Shown: positions 25,258 to 36,634 of the stretch, piece after piece | How positions within the stretch are numbered: position 1 is the first letter of the stretch | Layout of the letters: each line of letters starts with the position of its first letter | Assembly: GCF_020883455.1 (NCBI RefSeq) | Contig: NZ_CP086615.1 | Coordinates: 3,774,501-3,838,500 of the forward strand | Direction of reading: 5' to 3' | Source of the DNA: Spiribacter halobius | GTDB lineage: Bacteria; Pseudomonadota; Gammaproteobacteria; Nitrococcales; Nitrococcaceae | Length of the DNA: 64,000 nucleotides | Program-made: the position numbers and the translations under genes | Notes under the pieces: model-generated | Seen by the model: the letters and a program-made list of their open reading frames with translations, nothing else | Told to the model about the DNA's origin: nothing | Database searches by the model: none

Positions 25258-26574
25258 TCAATCGCCGTAGTCCTGGCCGGAACAGGTGGCCGTGGCCACG
25301 TTGTAGTTGCCGCAGGCGAGCGGTCGGCGCCAGTCGGCGATGATGTCCGCGCTCTCGGGGAGGTAATCCGACCAGGCATCCCCCGGCACCTCACCCGGCG
25401 TCTCCCAGACCACGGCGAACTGACCGTCGGGCTGGATCTCGCCGATCATCACCGGCTTGGTGGCGTGGTGGTTCGGCATCATCGCGGCATAGCCGCCGGA
25501 GAGATTGGGCACGGTGACGCCGATCATGGCCTCCTTCACCGCGTCCACGTCCGTGGTGCCGGCCCGCTGCACCGCCTTCACCCACATGTTGAAGCCGATG
25601 TAGTGGGCCTCCATGGGATCGTTGGTGACGGCGTCGGTGTCGCCCTGGAACTCGTGCCAGGCCTGGATGAAGTCCAGGTTCTCCTCGGTGGGCACGCTCA
25701 TGAAGTAGTTCCAGGCGGCGAGATGCCCCACCAGCGGCTCGGTGTCCATGCCCGAGAGCTCCTGCTCACCCACCGAGAAGGCCACCACCGGGATGTCCGA
25801 GGCGGACACGCCCTGATTGCCGAGCTCGGTGTAGAAGGGGACGTTGGCATCACCGTTGATGGTGGAGACCACCGCGGTCTTCTTGCCCTGGCTGCCGAAC
25901 TCGCGCACCTCGGAGACGATGCTCTGCCAGTCGGAGTGCCCGAAAGGCGTGTAGTTGATCATGATGTCCTCGGCGGCGACGCCGCTGTCCTGCAGGTACT
26001 GCTCGAGGATCTTGTTGGTGGTGCGCGGGTAGACGTAGTCGGTGCCAAGGAGGGCCCAGCGTTCGACGCCCACCTGGTTCATCAGGTAATCCACCGCGGG
26101 GATCGCCTGCTGGTTCGGCGCCGCGCCCAGGTAGAACACGTTCTCCGAGGACTCCTCCCCCTCGTACTGCACCGGGTAGAAGAGCAGCCCGTTCAGCTCC
26201 TCCACCACCGGCAGCACGGACTTCCGCGAGACCGAGGTCCAGGCACCGAAGATGACGTCCACCTCGTCTTCGGAGAGCAGCTGGCGCGCCTGCTCGGCGA
26301 AGCGCGGCCAGTCCGAGGCCGGATCCACCACCACCGGCTCCAGCTCGCGACCGAGCAGCCCGCCTTCGGCGTTCTGCTGCTCGATCAGCATCTCCACGGT
26401 CTCCTTCAGCGTGGTCTCGCTGATGGCCATGGTGCCGGAGAGCGAATGCAGGATACCGACCCGGATGGGGTCGTCCTGGGCCATCGCGGGGCCGGCGGTG
26501 AGTCCGGCCAGGGCGAGCGCCCCGGCCACCAGTGCCCGACGCGGCGAATGCGCGCGCAACCGTTGCTCGGTCAT
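25258..26574 (-). CDS. urtA: Urea ABC transporter substrate-binding protein UrtA
   Basis: 438 residues. A signal peptide (LVAGALALAGLTAGPAMAQ) is followed by a type I periplasmic binding protein (Peripla_BP_5). Phrases typical of UrtA are IRVGILHSLSGTMAISETTL, VVVDPASDWPRFAEQARQLL, FYPVQYEGEESSENVFYLGA and NHHATKPVMIGEI. It binds urea in the periplasm. It is the first gene of urtABCDE, with a sigma54-like promoter and an NtrC-like site upstream. Confidence 0.95.
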   Translation of the reverse strand: MTEQRLRAHSPRRALVAGALALAGLTAGPAMAQDDPIRVGILHSLSGTMAISETTLKETVEMLIEQQNAEGGLLGRELEPVVVDPASDWPRFAEQARQLLSEDEVDVIFGAWTSVSRKSVLPVVEELNGLLFYPVQYEGEESSENVFYLGAAPNQQAIPAVDYLMNQVGVERWALLGTDYVYPRTTNKILEQYLQDSGVAAEDIMINYTPFGHSDWQSIVSEVREFGSQGKKTAVVSTINGDANVPFYTELGNQGVSASDIPVVAFSVGEQELSGMDTEPLVGHLAAWNYFMSVPTEENLDFIQAWHEFQGDTDAVTNDPMEAHYIGFNMWVKAVQRAGTTDVDAVKEAMIGVTVPNLSGGYAAMMPNHHATKPVMIGEIQPDGQFAVVWETPGEVPGDAWSDYLPESADIIADWRRPLACGNYNVATATCSGQDYGD

Positions 26575-26653
26575 TGTTCAGCTCCCTCGTCTGTGCGGTA
26601 GCGACCGCGGGCGCGCCACCCTGGGGCGATGGCGACCCGGCCGGACGTTGCAT

Positions 26654-26670
26654 TGCAGCAGACGTGCCAG
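26654..26670 (-). promoter_or_regulatory. Sigma54-like promoter of urtABCDE
   Basis: Minus strand CTGGCACGTCTGCTGCA: the GG at -24 and GC at -12 have the required 10-base spacing, and the left half TGGCACG is perfect. It lies 80 bp before the urtA ATG. The TTGC half is CTGC here, one mismatch. Confidence 0.65.
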
Positions 26671-26764
26671 CCGAGGGAACCGCAGACGCAGCGCGGTTCG
26701 CCGACGATCTGCGCGCGGCCGGCGGCATGTGGATGCCCGAAGATGGGGCGGCGGCCAGGGCGGG

Positions 26765-26781
26765 GTCACCATTCTGGTGCA
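26765..26781. promoter_or_regulatory. NtrC-like enhancer site upstream of urtA
   Basis: GTCACCATTCTGGTGCA against the NtrC palindrome TGCACCA-n3-TGGTGCA: 12 of 14 specified bases match. It lies about 100 bp upstream of the sigma54-like promoter, a normal enhancer distance. Confidence 0.55.
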
Positions 26782-26799
26782 GCGCTGGTCGCTCGCCCG

Positions 26800-26826
26800 C
26801 TCCCCCACGCCACCGGCGTGGGGGAG
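26800..26826 (-). terminator. Strong hairpin downstream of the TonB receptor gene
   Basis: CTCCCCCACGCC, loop ACC, GGCGTGGGGGAG: a perfect 12-bp stem. A second, weaker inverted repeat (CTGACGGGA / TCCCGTCAG) lies at 26855-26893, nearer the stop codon. No long T-tract follows on the minus strand, so termination is plausible but not proven. Confidence 0.5.
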
Positions 26827-26903
26827 AGTTCAGGCGGGAGGCAGGCATGCGCTACTGACGGGAAGGGCCACTCGGCGGGCACTCTCCCGTCAGCTGGGCG
26901 CGG

Positions 26904-29255
26904 TCACCACTCGGCGCGATAGCTGAGGCTCACGGTCCGCCCCTGGCCCTGGGCGAAGGCGCTGTCGGTGCCGAACGACTGGGCCGCCACCGGGAAGTAG
27001 TCCTCGTTGAGCAGGTTCTCGACGCCGAGCTGCAGCTCGCCCGGCCCGATGTCGAAGCCGGCGTGATAGTCGAAGATCACGAAGGAGTCCACTTCGTCCG
27101 GCGTGCCGGCAAAGTTGGTGGCGCCGTCCGGCTCGCGGTCACCGGAATACAGCAACTGCAGGCGGTTGCGCCACCAGCCGTACGGGCTGTACTCCGCGAA
27201 GCCGGTAATCTTGACCGGCGGGACCCGGCGCGTCGGCAGCTCCTCGTCGAGATCGCCGTCGCCGTCCGCGTCCGTGTTGCTGTCCGCCCAGGTGACGGTG
27301 CCGCCCGCGGACCACTGCGGGTTCAGCTCCGCCTCGAGGCTCAGCTCAACGCCGAAGATTTCCTCGGGCTCGCGAACGGGCTGGGCGAAGCCCTCGAACG
27401 TGGTGCCGAGATCGGACTCCGAGTAGAAGCCGACCAGCGAGCCCTCGATCCTGTCCCAGCTGCCGCGCAGCCCCAGCTCATAGTGATCCACCTTCTGGGC
27501 CTCGGGATCGAGGTCCTCGGCGGATCCACCGCCCCCCGCCCAGGCCGAGGCCGCGGACTGCAGCTCGCCGATCGCCTCCGTCACCGTGAAACCCTGGGAG
27601 AAGCCACCGAAGAGGTCGATGTTCTCGGTGATGAAGGCCACCCCCCGGGCATTGAACAGCGTCTCCGAATAGTCGAGCTCGCCCCCCTGCACGGTGCCCC
27701 CGGGCCCCGAGAACGTGGGGACGTCCAGCTGGATTTCCTCGTGGCGCACCCCGGAGGTGATCGTACCGATACTGCCCACGGGCAGCTCCAGCTGGGCGAA
27801 ACCCGCAACGGCGTCCTGCTCGACGAACGGCACGGACGCCGTACCGAAGGGGTTGTCCCCAACGATGATTTCGTTCGTCTCCGAGTTGAGGTAGTCGACG
27901 CCCCATTGGACTCGAGGGCCCGCGGGGTCGCCGAGCACCGGTGTGTCGATCGTCAGCCGGGCACCGGTTTTCTCCGCCTCGTTGGTTGACCCTGCGAGAA
28001 AGTCGGGATCGATGGGAAAGGTCGCCAGGTAATCCTGATAGTACCCCTGGAGGTCGACGCTGCTGCCCCCGATGTCCCGGTTCGTGTAGGTGAGGTTGAC
28101 CAGCTCGTTCTCCGTACGGCCCTGATTGCCCAGGGGTTCGCCGGGAACCGCCGTCGCCTTCTCGCGCTCGCCGAAGTCACCTGCGGAGGTGACGAAGTCG
28201 GTGTCCTGCTCGATGTCGTAGCTGTTGACCATGACTTCCAGACGCTGACGGCCCTGGTCGAAGTCGTAACCGAGCTTGCCGAGGACGTTTCTCTCGTCCG
28301 AGTCGGCGAGGCCGCCCTGGCCACCCAGCGGATCCGGCGGGATGCGGTCCCCGTCGGCGTCGAAGAAGCCATTGCGCTGTGCGAAGCTGCCGTTGAGGAT
28401 GAAGTCGACGCCCCCGCGCTGGCCGGAGACGCCAAGGCTGGCGTGGCCCTGTAAAGACCCGTCCGGATGCTCGGTGGAGAACCGCATACCCGCCTCGGCG
28501 AAGCTGCTGAGCGCCTCGCGGCCCGGGTCACGGGTGATGTAGTTCACCAGGCCGCCGGTGGCGCCGAAGCCAAAGGCCGCTGTCCCGCCGCGGATCACCT
28601 CGATGCGCTCGATCGCACTGGGATCGATGATCTTCAGATCGCGGGCGCTGTCACGAAGGGGGGTCGAGATCGGCACCCCATCCACGAGCACGAGGAAGTT
28701 CCGGCCGCGCAGATTCTGCGTGAAATTGGTCGAACCCTCGGTGCTTATGCCGAAGCCGGGGACCGTCTTGCCGAGGATGTCGCCGATATCGCGGCTGATG
28801 GCGGACTGCTGCTCGATGGTCTCGCGATCGACCACGGTGGTGGCGCGGGTGAGATCGGCCGCGGTCCCGCCCGGACGGGCCGCGGTCACGCCGATGGCCT
28901 CCACCCGGAGGGCCTGCCCCTGACCCGGGGTGTCCTCCGCGGCCTCGGACGGGCTTGATGAGGTGCCTTGCGACTGACCAAGCACCGCGGGTGAAATGGC
29001 AAGCAAGGTTGCGCAGACAGTGGCCGGCGCGTTGCGAGCGCCTAGCCCGCATATCTCACCGATTCGCGAAGCGAGGGCGTGGAGATGGCGGGCAGGACAA
29101 GGCGCGCGAGAGTCCGGGCGCGCAGGCGTACTCGACAGTACGTCGAGCACCCGGGCCGAGCGCAACGCCGGCCTGCCTGCCAGATCCGCGCCCGCAGCCG
29201 TGAATCGGTGAGATATGCGGGCTAGGCCGGCCCGAAGGAAACGGATGGGATCCAC
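26904..29255 (-). CDS. TonB-dependent outer-membrane receptor, siderophore type
   Basis: 783 residues as read from ATG 29255. The plug domain is RATTVVDREtIEQQSAISRD-like, then NFTQNLRGRNFLVLVDGVPI and IERIEVIRGGTAAFGFGATG. A 22-strand-type barrel ends in LSYRAEW with the terminal aromatic. The signal segment PATVCATLLAISPAVLG lies only at about residue 80: codons 10-70 are read through a MITE-like repeat (29040-29227). So the N-terminus is either extended by the insertion or starts after it. Adjacent to an AraC-type regulator, as ferric-siderophore receptors often are. Ligand unknown. Confidence 0.88.
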   Translation of the reverse strand: MDPIRFLRAGLARISHRFTAAGADLAGRPALRSARVLDVLSSTPARPDSRAPCPARHLHALASRIGEICGLGARNAPATVCATLLAISPAVLGQSQGTSSSPSEAAEDTPGQGQALRVEAIGVTAARPGGTAADLTRATTVVDRETIEQQSAISRDIGDILGKTVPGFGISTEGSTNFTQNLRGRNFLVLVDGVPISTPLRDSARDLKIIDPSAIERIEVIRGGTAAFGFGATGGLVNYITRDPGREALSSFAEAGMRFSTEHPDGSLQGHASLGVSGQRGGVDFILNGSFAQRNGFFDADGDRIPPDPLGGQGGLADSDERNVLGKLGYDFDQGRQRLEVMVNSYDIEQDTDFVTSAGDFGEREKATAVPGEPLGNQGRTENELVNLTYTNRDIGGSSVDLQGYYQDYLATFPIDPDFLAGSTNEAEKTGARLTIDTPVLGDPAGPRVQWGVDYLNSETNEIIVGDNPFGTASVPFVEQDAVAGFAQLELPVGSIGTITSGVRHEEIQLDVPTFSGPGGTVQGGELDYSETLFNARGVAFITENIDLFGGFSQGFTVTEAIGELQSAASAWAGGGGSAEDLDPEAQKVDHYELGLRGSWDRIEGSLVGFYSESDLGTTFEGFAQPVREPEEIFGVELSLEAELNPQWSAGGTVTWADSNTDADGDGDLDEELPTRRVPPVKITGFAEYSPYGWWRNRLQLLYSGDREPDGATNFAGTPDEVDSFVIFDYHAGFDIGPGELQLGVENLLNEDYFPVAAQSFGTDSAFAQGQGRTVSLSYRAEW
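29040..29227. repeat. MITE-like repeat with perfect 26-bp terminal inverted repeats
   Basis: The ends 29040-29065 and 29202-29227 are exact reverse complements, each containing TAGCCCGCATATCTCACCGA. The interior includes TACTCGACAGTACGTCGAGC. Related copies or solo ends occur at 25145-25178, 30396-30537 and 44165-44201. No transposase is inside. It sits in frame within the 5' part of the TonB receptor gene. Confidence 0.85.
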
Positions 29256-29300
29256 GATGCCCCCCTGAAGTCATTGGTTTTGGGTTTACACACCTCCTGT

Positions 29301-29318
29301 CAATGCGAATGATTCCGT
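29301..29318. promoter_or_regulatory. Possible Fur box upstream of the TonB receptor
   Basis: AATGCGAATGATTCCG resembles half of a Fur box (AATGATAATCATT). The core ATTCGCA(A/T)T is shared with sites before the fhuD-like gene (near 50006) and partly before fhuC (near 46190). Iron repression is inferred from this and the gene functions. Confidence 0.35.
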
Positions 29319-29356
29319 TTTTGGGAAGCGAGTGCCTGTGGGCAGCGCCAGGAAAG

Positions 29357-30361
29357 CTATGCGATGTGCCGCATCCGCCGAACAGCCCGGGGCGGGATAC
29401 CGAAGCGCGCGCGGAAGGCCGTAGCGAAGTTGCTCGGGTGGGTATAACCCGCCGTCTCGGCCGCGGCCTGGACCGTCTGCCCCTCCTCCAGCAGGCGCCG
29501 CGCCAGGGTAAGCCGCCGTTCCCGCAGATAGGTGAACACCGAGCACCCGTAGGCCTGAGCGAACTTCTCGCGCAGCGCGCTCGGGCTCATGCAGGCAAGG
29601 GCGGCAAGCCCATCCAGGGTGTGGGATTCCCCCGGGCGTGTTTCGAGCCGCTGGCGTACCCGCTCCAGCAGAGCGCGCTCGCGGACCGGACGCGCGCCGG
29701 ACTGCTCCATCGGCGCGGCCATCGGGAGGGCGTGCGCGAGTAGCTGAAGGGCAAGCCCCATCGCCTCGAGCTCCGCCAGCGCGGCGCGGCGCCCACCGCG
29801 GAGCCATTCGTCCAGCCCCGCCGCGAGCCCGCGTGGCAGCGGCACCGGCCAGAGCCCCGGTGTCGGGCACCGAAACCGCGCGCCGAATCGCGCCGCCAGC
29901 GTCGGCTCCGGAAGCGGTGAGCCCTCGAGCAGGGAGACATTCACCGCGCGGATGTGCTGGCCGGCCGGGTGCAGCGCCGAGAGTGCTCCGCCTCCCGGAT
30001 GGACGACCAGAGCTGCCCCACCGCCCCGCAACGGCAGCAACTCTCCCGCACATTCGAGCTCCGCAGTGCCCTGCAGGAGAACGATCACCGAGGCGTGCGC
30101 CGGTGCCTCCGGCTGCGCGACCGCTGCATAGGTCCGGTGGATAATGAGGTCGGAGCCCACCATCCGCAGGCCGTCGCGTGGCTCCAGCTCCTCCACCCGC
30201 CCCTCGGCCACCGCCGGCAGGCAGGTCGAGCCAGCATCATTGGCAGCCCGCGCAAAACGATGGCGCAGCCGGTAACGGGTCTCGAAGGCAGACAGCTCCG
30301 CCGGCGTCAGTATCTGCCCACCCCGGCTGTCGGCGTCCCGGGCAGCGCCTACGCTGGCCAT
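29357..30361 (-). CDS. AraC-family transcriptional regulator (PchR-like)
   Basis: 334 residues from ATG 30361. The N-terminal half is a cupin-like sensor region; the C-terminal 100 residues hold two HTH units (HTLDGLAALACMSPSALREK, RRLLEEGQTVQAAAETAGYT, HPSNFATAFRARFGIPPRAV). PchR-type regulators sense ferric-siderophores and activate receptor genes. It lies upstream of the TonB receptor on the same strand, separated by about 100 bp with a Fur-like site, so the receptor is its likely target. Confidence 0.87.
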   Translation of the reverse strand: MASVGAARDADSRGGQILTPAELSAFETRYRLRHRFARAANDAGSTCLPAVAEGRVEELEPRDGLRMVGSDLIIHRTYAAVAQPEAPAHASVIVLLQGTAELECAGELLPLRGGGAALVVHPGGGALSALHPAGQHIRAVNVSLLEGSPLPEPTLAARFGARFRCPTPGLWPVPLPRGLAAGLDEWLRGGRRAALAELEAMGLALQLLAHALPMAAPMEQSGARPVRERALLERVRQRLETRPGESHTLDGLAALACMSPSALREKFAQAYGCSVFTYLRERRLTLARRLLEEGQTVQAAAETAGYTHPSNFATAFRARFGIPPRAVRRMRHIA

Positions 30362-30395
30362 GACACATCCCGGCACGCGCGCGGGTTCGAACCGC

Positions 30396-30537
30396 CTGCC
30401 TCAGTGATTCGCGCAACGAAGGCGGGGAGATGGCGCGCTGGGGTACTCGACAGTATGTCGAGCACGCGGGCCGGGCGCGACGCCGGACTGCCCGCCAAGT
30501 CCGCGCCCGCAGCCGCGAATCGATGAGATACGGGGAT
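30396..30537. repeat. Degenerate copy of the MITE-like repeat
   Basis: Contains TACTCGACAGTATGTCGAGC and CGCGCCCGCAGCCGCGAATC followed by GATGAGATA, matching the interior and right end of the 29040-29227 copy. The left terminal repeat is partly lost. Confidence 0.7.
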
Positions 30538-30729
30538 TGACGAGGCGATGAGCAGCCAGTGAAGGCGAAATCTCGTGGCGGACATGGTCGCGAGGGCTGC
30601 CTTACTGTGGTGGTGCAAGCGGGCCGGCATGCCGCAAAGCGCGCGGCGCACGCACCCCGCGCGCGCCCGCAGGAGGCACGGCAGCGAGGCGCGAGGCCCT
30701 GAAGACTATAGCGCGACAAAAGCGTTTAT

Positions 30730-30748
30730 GCGAACACGTTGCGTTCGC
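30730..30748 (-). terminator. Hairpin at the end of the urease operon
   Basis: GCGAAC, loop of 7, GTTCGC, ten bases after the ureG stop. On the minus strand it is followed by ATAAACGCTTTTG. It could end the long guanidine-urease transcript. Confidence 0.5.
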
Positions 30749-30757
30749 GTATGCGAC

Positions 30758-31387
<630 letters not shown>

Positions 31388-31549
31388 GGCTGCCTCCTGG
31401 GGCGATACCGTTTCGTGTTTCGGGTTTTTGGAGCCGTGCTCCGCGCGGCCGTCGGCGAGCGCTGCGCGCTTGCCGACCTACGCCGTATCCTGCGATGTCA
31501 ACAGATTCCCTCCAGCGGACCCGCGCTGGGCTAAGCCGAAAGCGTCCGT

Positions 31550-32212
31550 TCAACTTCGAAACAACCGCGTGTATTGCGTCTCGTGCCAGCTGCTGGCCAG
31601 GGAAACGCCGGGTGCGGTTGCGCCGAGATCGTCGTCCGGGAGCGTGGCGGCGTGGGCGACGGCCGCCGGCATTTCCGCGGCGACGTCCCGCAGCACCCGC
31701 TGACCCGCCGTCTGGCCAAGCGGGATGATCTTCACGCCCGCCGCCACCTGGCTCTCCAGCCAGGCCCAGAGATAGGCGCGGGCCGCGGCCCAGGCACTTA
31801 CCTGCCAGCCCACGGCGGCGAGGGCGAAGGCGGTAGCCCAGGTCACGTCGCCATCCACGTCGAAGGCGGCAGCCCGGGGCTCGCCGAGGTCCGCCAGAAG
31901 CCGCGCCAGGGCACGGCCGAGATGGCGATCCTCGGCCCGGAGCTCGGCGGTCTCGCGGGCGGCCAGCAGCCGCAGGGTCCAGGCGGCCACCGCGGCGGGC
32001 TCATCCGCCGCCCAGGCACGGTGCAGGCGCAGCAGCACCGGTACGTCGAGCCCGGCGAGGGCGTGCCGGATCTGGCCGCCGGTCCAGGCCGCCAGGCCTT
32101 CGGCATCCGTCACCCAGCCCTGCTCCACGGCCGTCTCGAGCCCGGCCGAATAGGCGTACGCCCCCACCGGCAGCGACGGGCTCACCAGCTGCCAGAGGCG
32201 CAGCTCCGCCAT
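31550..32212 (-). CDS. ureF: Urease accessory protein UreF
   Basis: 220 residues from ATG 32212 (MAELRLWQLVSPSLPVGAYA). Typical UreF features are SPSLPVGAYAYSAGLETAVE and the C-terminal GQTAGQRVLRDVAAEMPAAV with SSWHETQYTRLFRS. UreF gates the nickel transfer from UreG to urease within the UreDFG complex. Starts 5 bp after ureE. Confidence 0.95.
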   Translation of the reverse strand: MAELRLWQLVSPSLPVGAYAYSAGLETAVEQGWVTDAEGLAAWTGGQIRHALAGLDVPVLLRLHRAWAADEPAAVAAWTLRLLAARETAELRAEDRHLGRALARLLADLGEPRAAAFDVDGDVTWATAFALAAVGWQVSAWAAARAYLWAWLESQVAAGVKIIPLGQTAGQRVLRDVAAEMPAAVAHAATLPDDDLGATAPGVSLASSWHETQYTRLFRS

Positions 32213-32216
32213 CGCC

Positions 32217-32861
32217 TCAGCGCCGGTCACCGGTTTCCCCTTCGCCGTCACCGGCGCTGGTCGAGACGCTGGTGGACGCGCTGGCCGTGGCGTCGCCGCC
32301 GGCGCGGGCAACCGCCTCGGCATGGGCGCGGCGGTGGGTCTCGAAGTGGGCGTCCGGCCCGGCCCCGTGATCATCGCCATGGCTGTGAGTGTGGCTGTGG
32401 GCATGGCTGCCGGACTGGCCGTGGCCGTGGGCGTGGCCGTGGGCGTAGGCGCCGGCCTCCGGTTCGAAGGGCGCCCGCTCCGGGAACACCCGCAGGCCGA
32501 GCCCCGTGACCATTTCGTCGAGGACGTGGTCGTGGCGGTAGCGCACCCACGTGTCCCCCACCTCCAGCGCCACATGCCGGTTGCCCAGGTGATAGGCCGC
32601 CCGGGCCACCATTCGCGGATCGCGGTGGAAGGCGGTGGAGACGCTCTCCGGGGCGGCGGCGATGCGCACCACCGTGCCGTCCTCGGCCCGCAGCCGCTCG
32701 CCGCCCCGCAGCGGCTGCCCACCCCGGGGCAGCATCACCCCGGCCTCACGGCCGTCATCCAGCCGGGCCCGAAACCGCGAGCGCTCCCGCAGCTCGAAAG
32801 GCAGCGTCAGCGAGGCGTCGGCCTCCTCCCCCGGCGGCAGTCGCTCGGTCAATCTCATCAT
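32217..32861 (-). CDS. ureE: Urease accessory nickel chaperone UreE
   Basis: 214 residues. The N-terminal peptide-binding domain (LTERLPPGEEADASLTLPFE) is followed by the metal domain with YHLGNRHVALEVG, the conserved nickel-site region. The tail from about 140 is histidine-rich (HGHAHGHGQSGSHAHSHTHS, then DDHGAGPDAH), an added nickel store. Two adjacent ATGs (32861, 32858) are possible starts after GGAGAG. A long hairpin repeat precedes it. Confidence 0.94.
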   Translation of the reverse strand: MMRLTERLPPGEEADASLTLPFELRERSRFRARLDDGREAGVMLPRGGQPLRGGERLRAEDGTVVRIAAAPESVSTAFHRDPRMVARAAYHLGNRHVALEVGDTWVRYRHDHVLDEMVTGLGLRVFPERAPFEPEAGAYAHGHAHGHGQSGSHAHSHTHSHGDDHGAGPDAHFETHRRAHAEAVARAGGDATASASTSVSTSAGDGEGETGDRR

Positions 32862-32903
32862 GGTCGTCGCTCTCCGATATCTCTGCATCGGTGCTGCGCG
32901 CAG

Positions 32904-33000
32904 CGATTCAACACAACGACACCACGAGCACAACGTCAGAGAAGAAAAGCAGGGTCTTCCGTTGTGATTCGTTGTGCCCTTTGTGTCGTCGTGTTGAATC
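32904..33000. repeat. Urease-operon hairpin repeat, copy 1
   Basis: Begins GATTCAACACAACGACACCA and ends in its near reverse complement GTGTCGTCGTGTTGAATC. It fills the ureC-ureE gap. Two relatives stand at 35101-35201 and 35302-35407. Confidence 0.85.
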
Positions 33001-33026
33001 CCCGCGCCAAGCCAATAATCCCAGCA

Positions 33027-34729
<1,703 letters not shown>

Positions 34730-34730
<1 letters not shown>

Positions 34731-35035
34731 CAGAGCTCCCCCATGATCTCGCCGCGGAAACCGAACACCCGCCGCGCACCGGCGTAGGCCACGAGCTCCA
34801 CCTCGCGCTCCTGCCCGGGCTCGAAGCGCACCGCCGTACCCGCCGGGATGTTCAGCCGAAAGCCCACCGCCTGCTCGCGGTCAAACCGCAGCGCCGGATT
34901 CACCTCGTGGAAGTGGTAGTGGGAGCCCACCTGGACGGGCCGGTCCCCGGTATTCGCCACCGTCACCGTGCACGTCTCGCGCCCGGCGTTGAGGGTGATC
35001 TCCCCGGGCTCGGCAAGGATCTCGCCTGGAATCAT
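34730..35035 (-). CDS. ureB: Urease subunit beta
   Basis: 101 residues from ATG 35035 with AGGAGAACGCAG upstream. [20 protein letters not shown] and the core [20 protein letters not shown] are typical of the family. Structural subunit of the urease trimer. Two hairpin repeats lie between it and ureA. Confidence 0.97.
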
Positions 35036-35100
35036 CTGCGTTCTCCTGTGTTCCTGACAGGCAAAGCGGCCAACCGAAAAAGGCGCAGCAATCGCCGGGG

Positions 35101-35201
35101 GATTCAACACAACGACACCACGGACACCACGGAACACAACGCGGGAACAGAACAATTCTCCGTTGTGGATCGTTGTGCCCATTGTGTCGTTGTGTTGAAT
35201 C
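35101..35201. repeat. Urease-operon hairpin repeat, copy 2
   Basis: GATTCAACACAACGACACCA ... GTGTCGTTGTGTTGAATC. Long imperfect palindrome in the ureA-ureB gap, same family as 32904-33000. Confidence 0.87.
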
Positions 35202-35301
35202 TCATACCGCCTGCAATCCCGAGCCTGCGCCTGTGTTCGTCGTCGGGAGAGGGACCAACCGCAGGGACGCGCAGGACGCGAAGGCAAAGTATTCGCCGCG
35301 G

Positions 35302-35407
35302 GATTCAACACGACGACACCACGAGCACCACGGGGCACAACGCGAGAACGGAAAACAATTCCTTCCCTTGTGAATCGTTGTGTCCGTAGTGTCGTTGTGT
35401 TTATTCC
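35302..35407. repeat. Urease-operon hairpin repeat, copy 3
   Basis: GATTCAACACGACGACACCA ... AGTGTCGTTGTGTTTATTC. More diverged right arm than copies 1 and 2. The flanks contain another pair, GACGCGAAGGCAAAG and CTTCGCGTCTTTGCG, at 35274-35288 and 35430-35444. Confidence 0.82.
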
Positions 35408-35458
35408 CATCCGTCTTCATCTTCGCGCCCTTCGCGTCTTTGCGGTTGTCCCCGCCCC

Positions 35459-35761
<303 letters not shown>

Positions 35762-35770
35762 GGGTCCTCC

Positions 35771-36634
35771 TCAGGTGTTCCAGATCCGCGGGCGGCAGGG
35801 CTCGCGGCCGTGCAGCGCCGGGCGCAGCGCCGCCCAGGCACGCTCGCGCAGCCGGTAGCCGGCGAGCGTCCCGGGTCCGCGCCAGCGCAGTACCAGCAGA
35901 TCGCCCAGCAGGGTCACGCCGGCCTCACCGGTGACCCCGGTCACCGCCTCCCGTACCGCCCCCACCTCGGCCTCCCCGGCGCCGGCAGCCACGAGGGTGG
36001 CGAAGGCGCTCCAGCCGGCGAGCCCCCAGGGCGAATCCAGGACCTGGCCGTCACCGGCGTAGCGGCCGTGCTCCAGCAGCAGCGGCCGGCCGTCGCGCCA
36101 GACCTCGAGGCCCTGGCGGTACTGGCCGCTCGCGAAGCGCTCGCCCGCGGCAGGGCGCCCCAGGCAGCTCAGCTCCCAGGCGATGCAGCGGGCGCCGCCC
36201 TGCAGCTCGATGCGGGTGAGCGAGCGGGCCCGGGCGCCGGTGAAGGCGATCTGCTCCTGGGGCAGCCATTCCAGCGTCCCGCCATCGGCCACCTGCAGGG
36301 TCTGTACCAGCTGCGACTGCGCCCCCAGGCTGCGGTAGAGCTTGGTGGCCCCGGGGCTGGTGAGCAGGGCCCAGGCGCCAGCGGCCACCTCCAGGTCCAG
36401 CGCCAGCCGGTCGCCGCCCACCACGCCCCCCGGCGGGTGGAGCAGATAGCTGTGGCAGGGCCCGCCCTCCGGGTGGAAGCTGCGCTGCACCCGCAGGGGG
36501 CCCTCATGGCGGCGATGCACCAGCTCGGTGCGCCCATGGCGCGGGGCAAAGGCGAGCTCGAGCCGCGCCCGCCAGCCTGTGGGCTCCGCCGTGGCGGCCG
36601 CCGGGGACAGCCAGTGCTCCCGGGCCAGGGCCAT
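35771..36634 (-). CDS. ureD: Urease accessory protein UreD
   Basis: 287 residues from ATG 36634, which overlaps the hupE stop (TGATG). UreD/UreH signatures are GPLRVQRSFHPEGGPCHSYL, LHPPGGVVGGDRLALDLEVA and TSPGATKLYRSLGA. It scaffolds the UreFG complex on apo-urease for nickel insertion. Confidence 0.95.
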   Translation of the reverse strand: MALAREHWLSPAAATAEPTGWRARLELAFAPRHGRTELVHRRHEGPLRVQRSFHPEGGPCHSYLLHPPGGVVGGDRLALDLEVAAGAWALLTSPGATKLYRSLGAQSQLVQTLQVADGGTLEWLPQEQIAFTGARARSLTRIELQGGARCIAWELSCLGRPAAGERFASGQYRQGLEVWRDGRPLLLEHGRYAGDGQVLDSPWGLAGWSAFATLVAAGAGEAEVGAVREAVTGVTGEAGVTLLGDLLVLRWRGPGTLAGYRLRERAWAALRPALHGREPCRPRIWNT

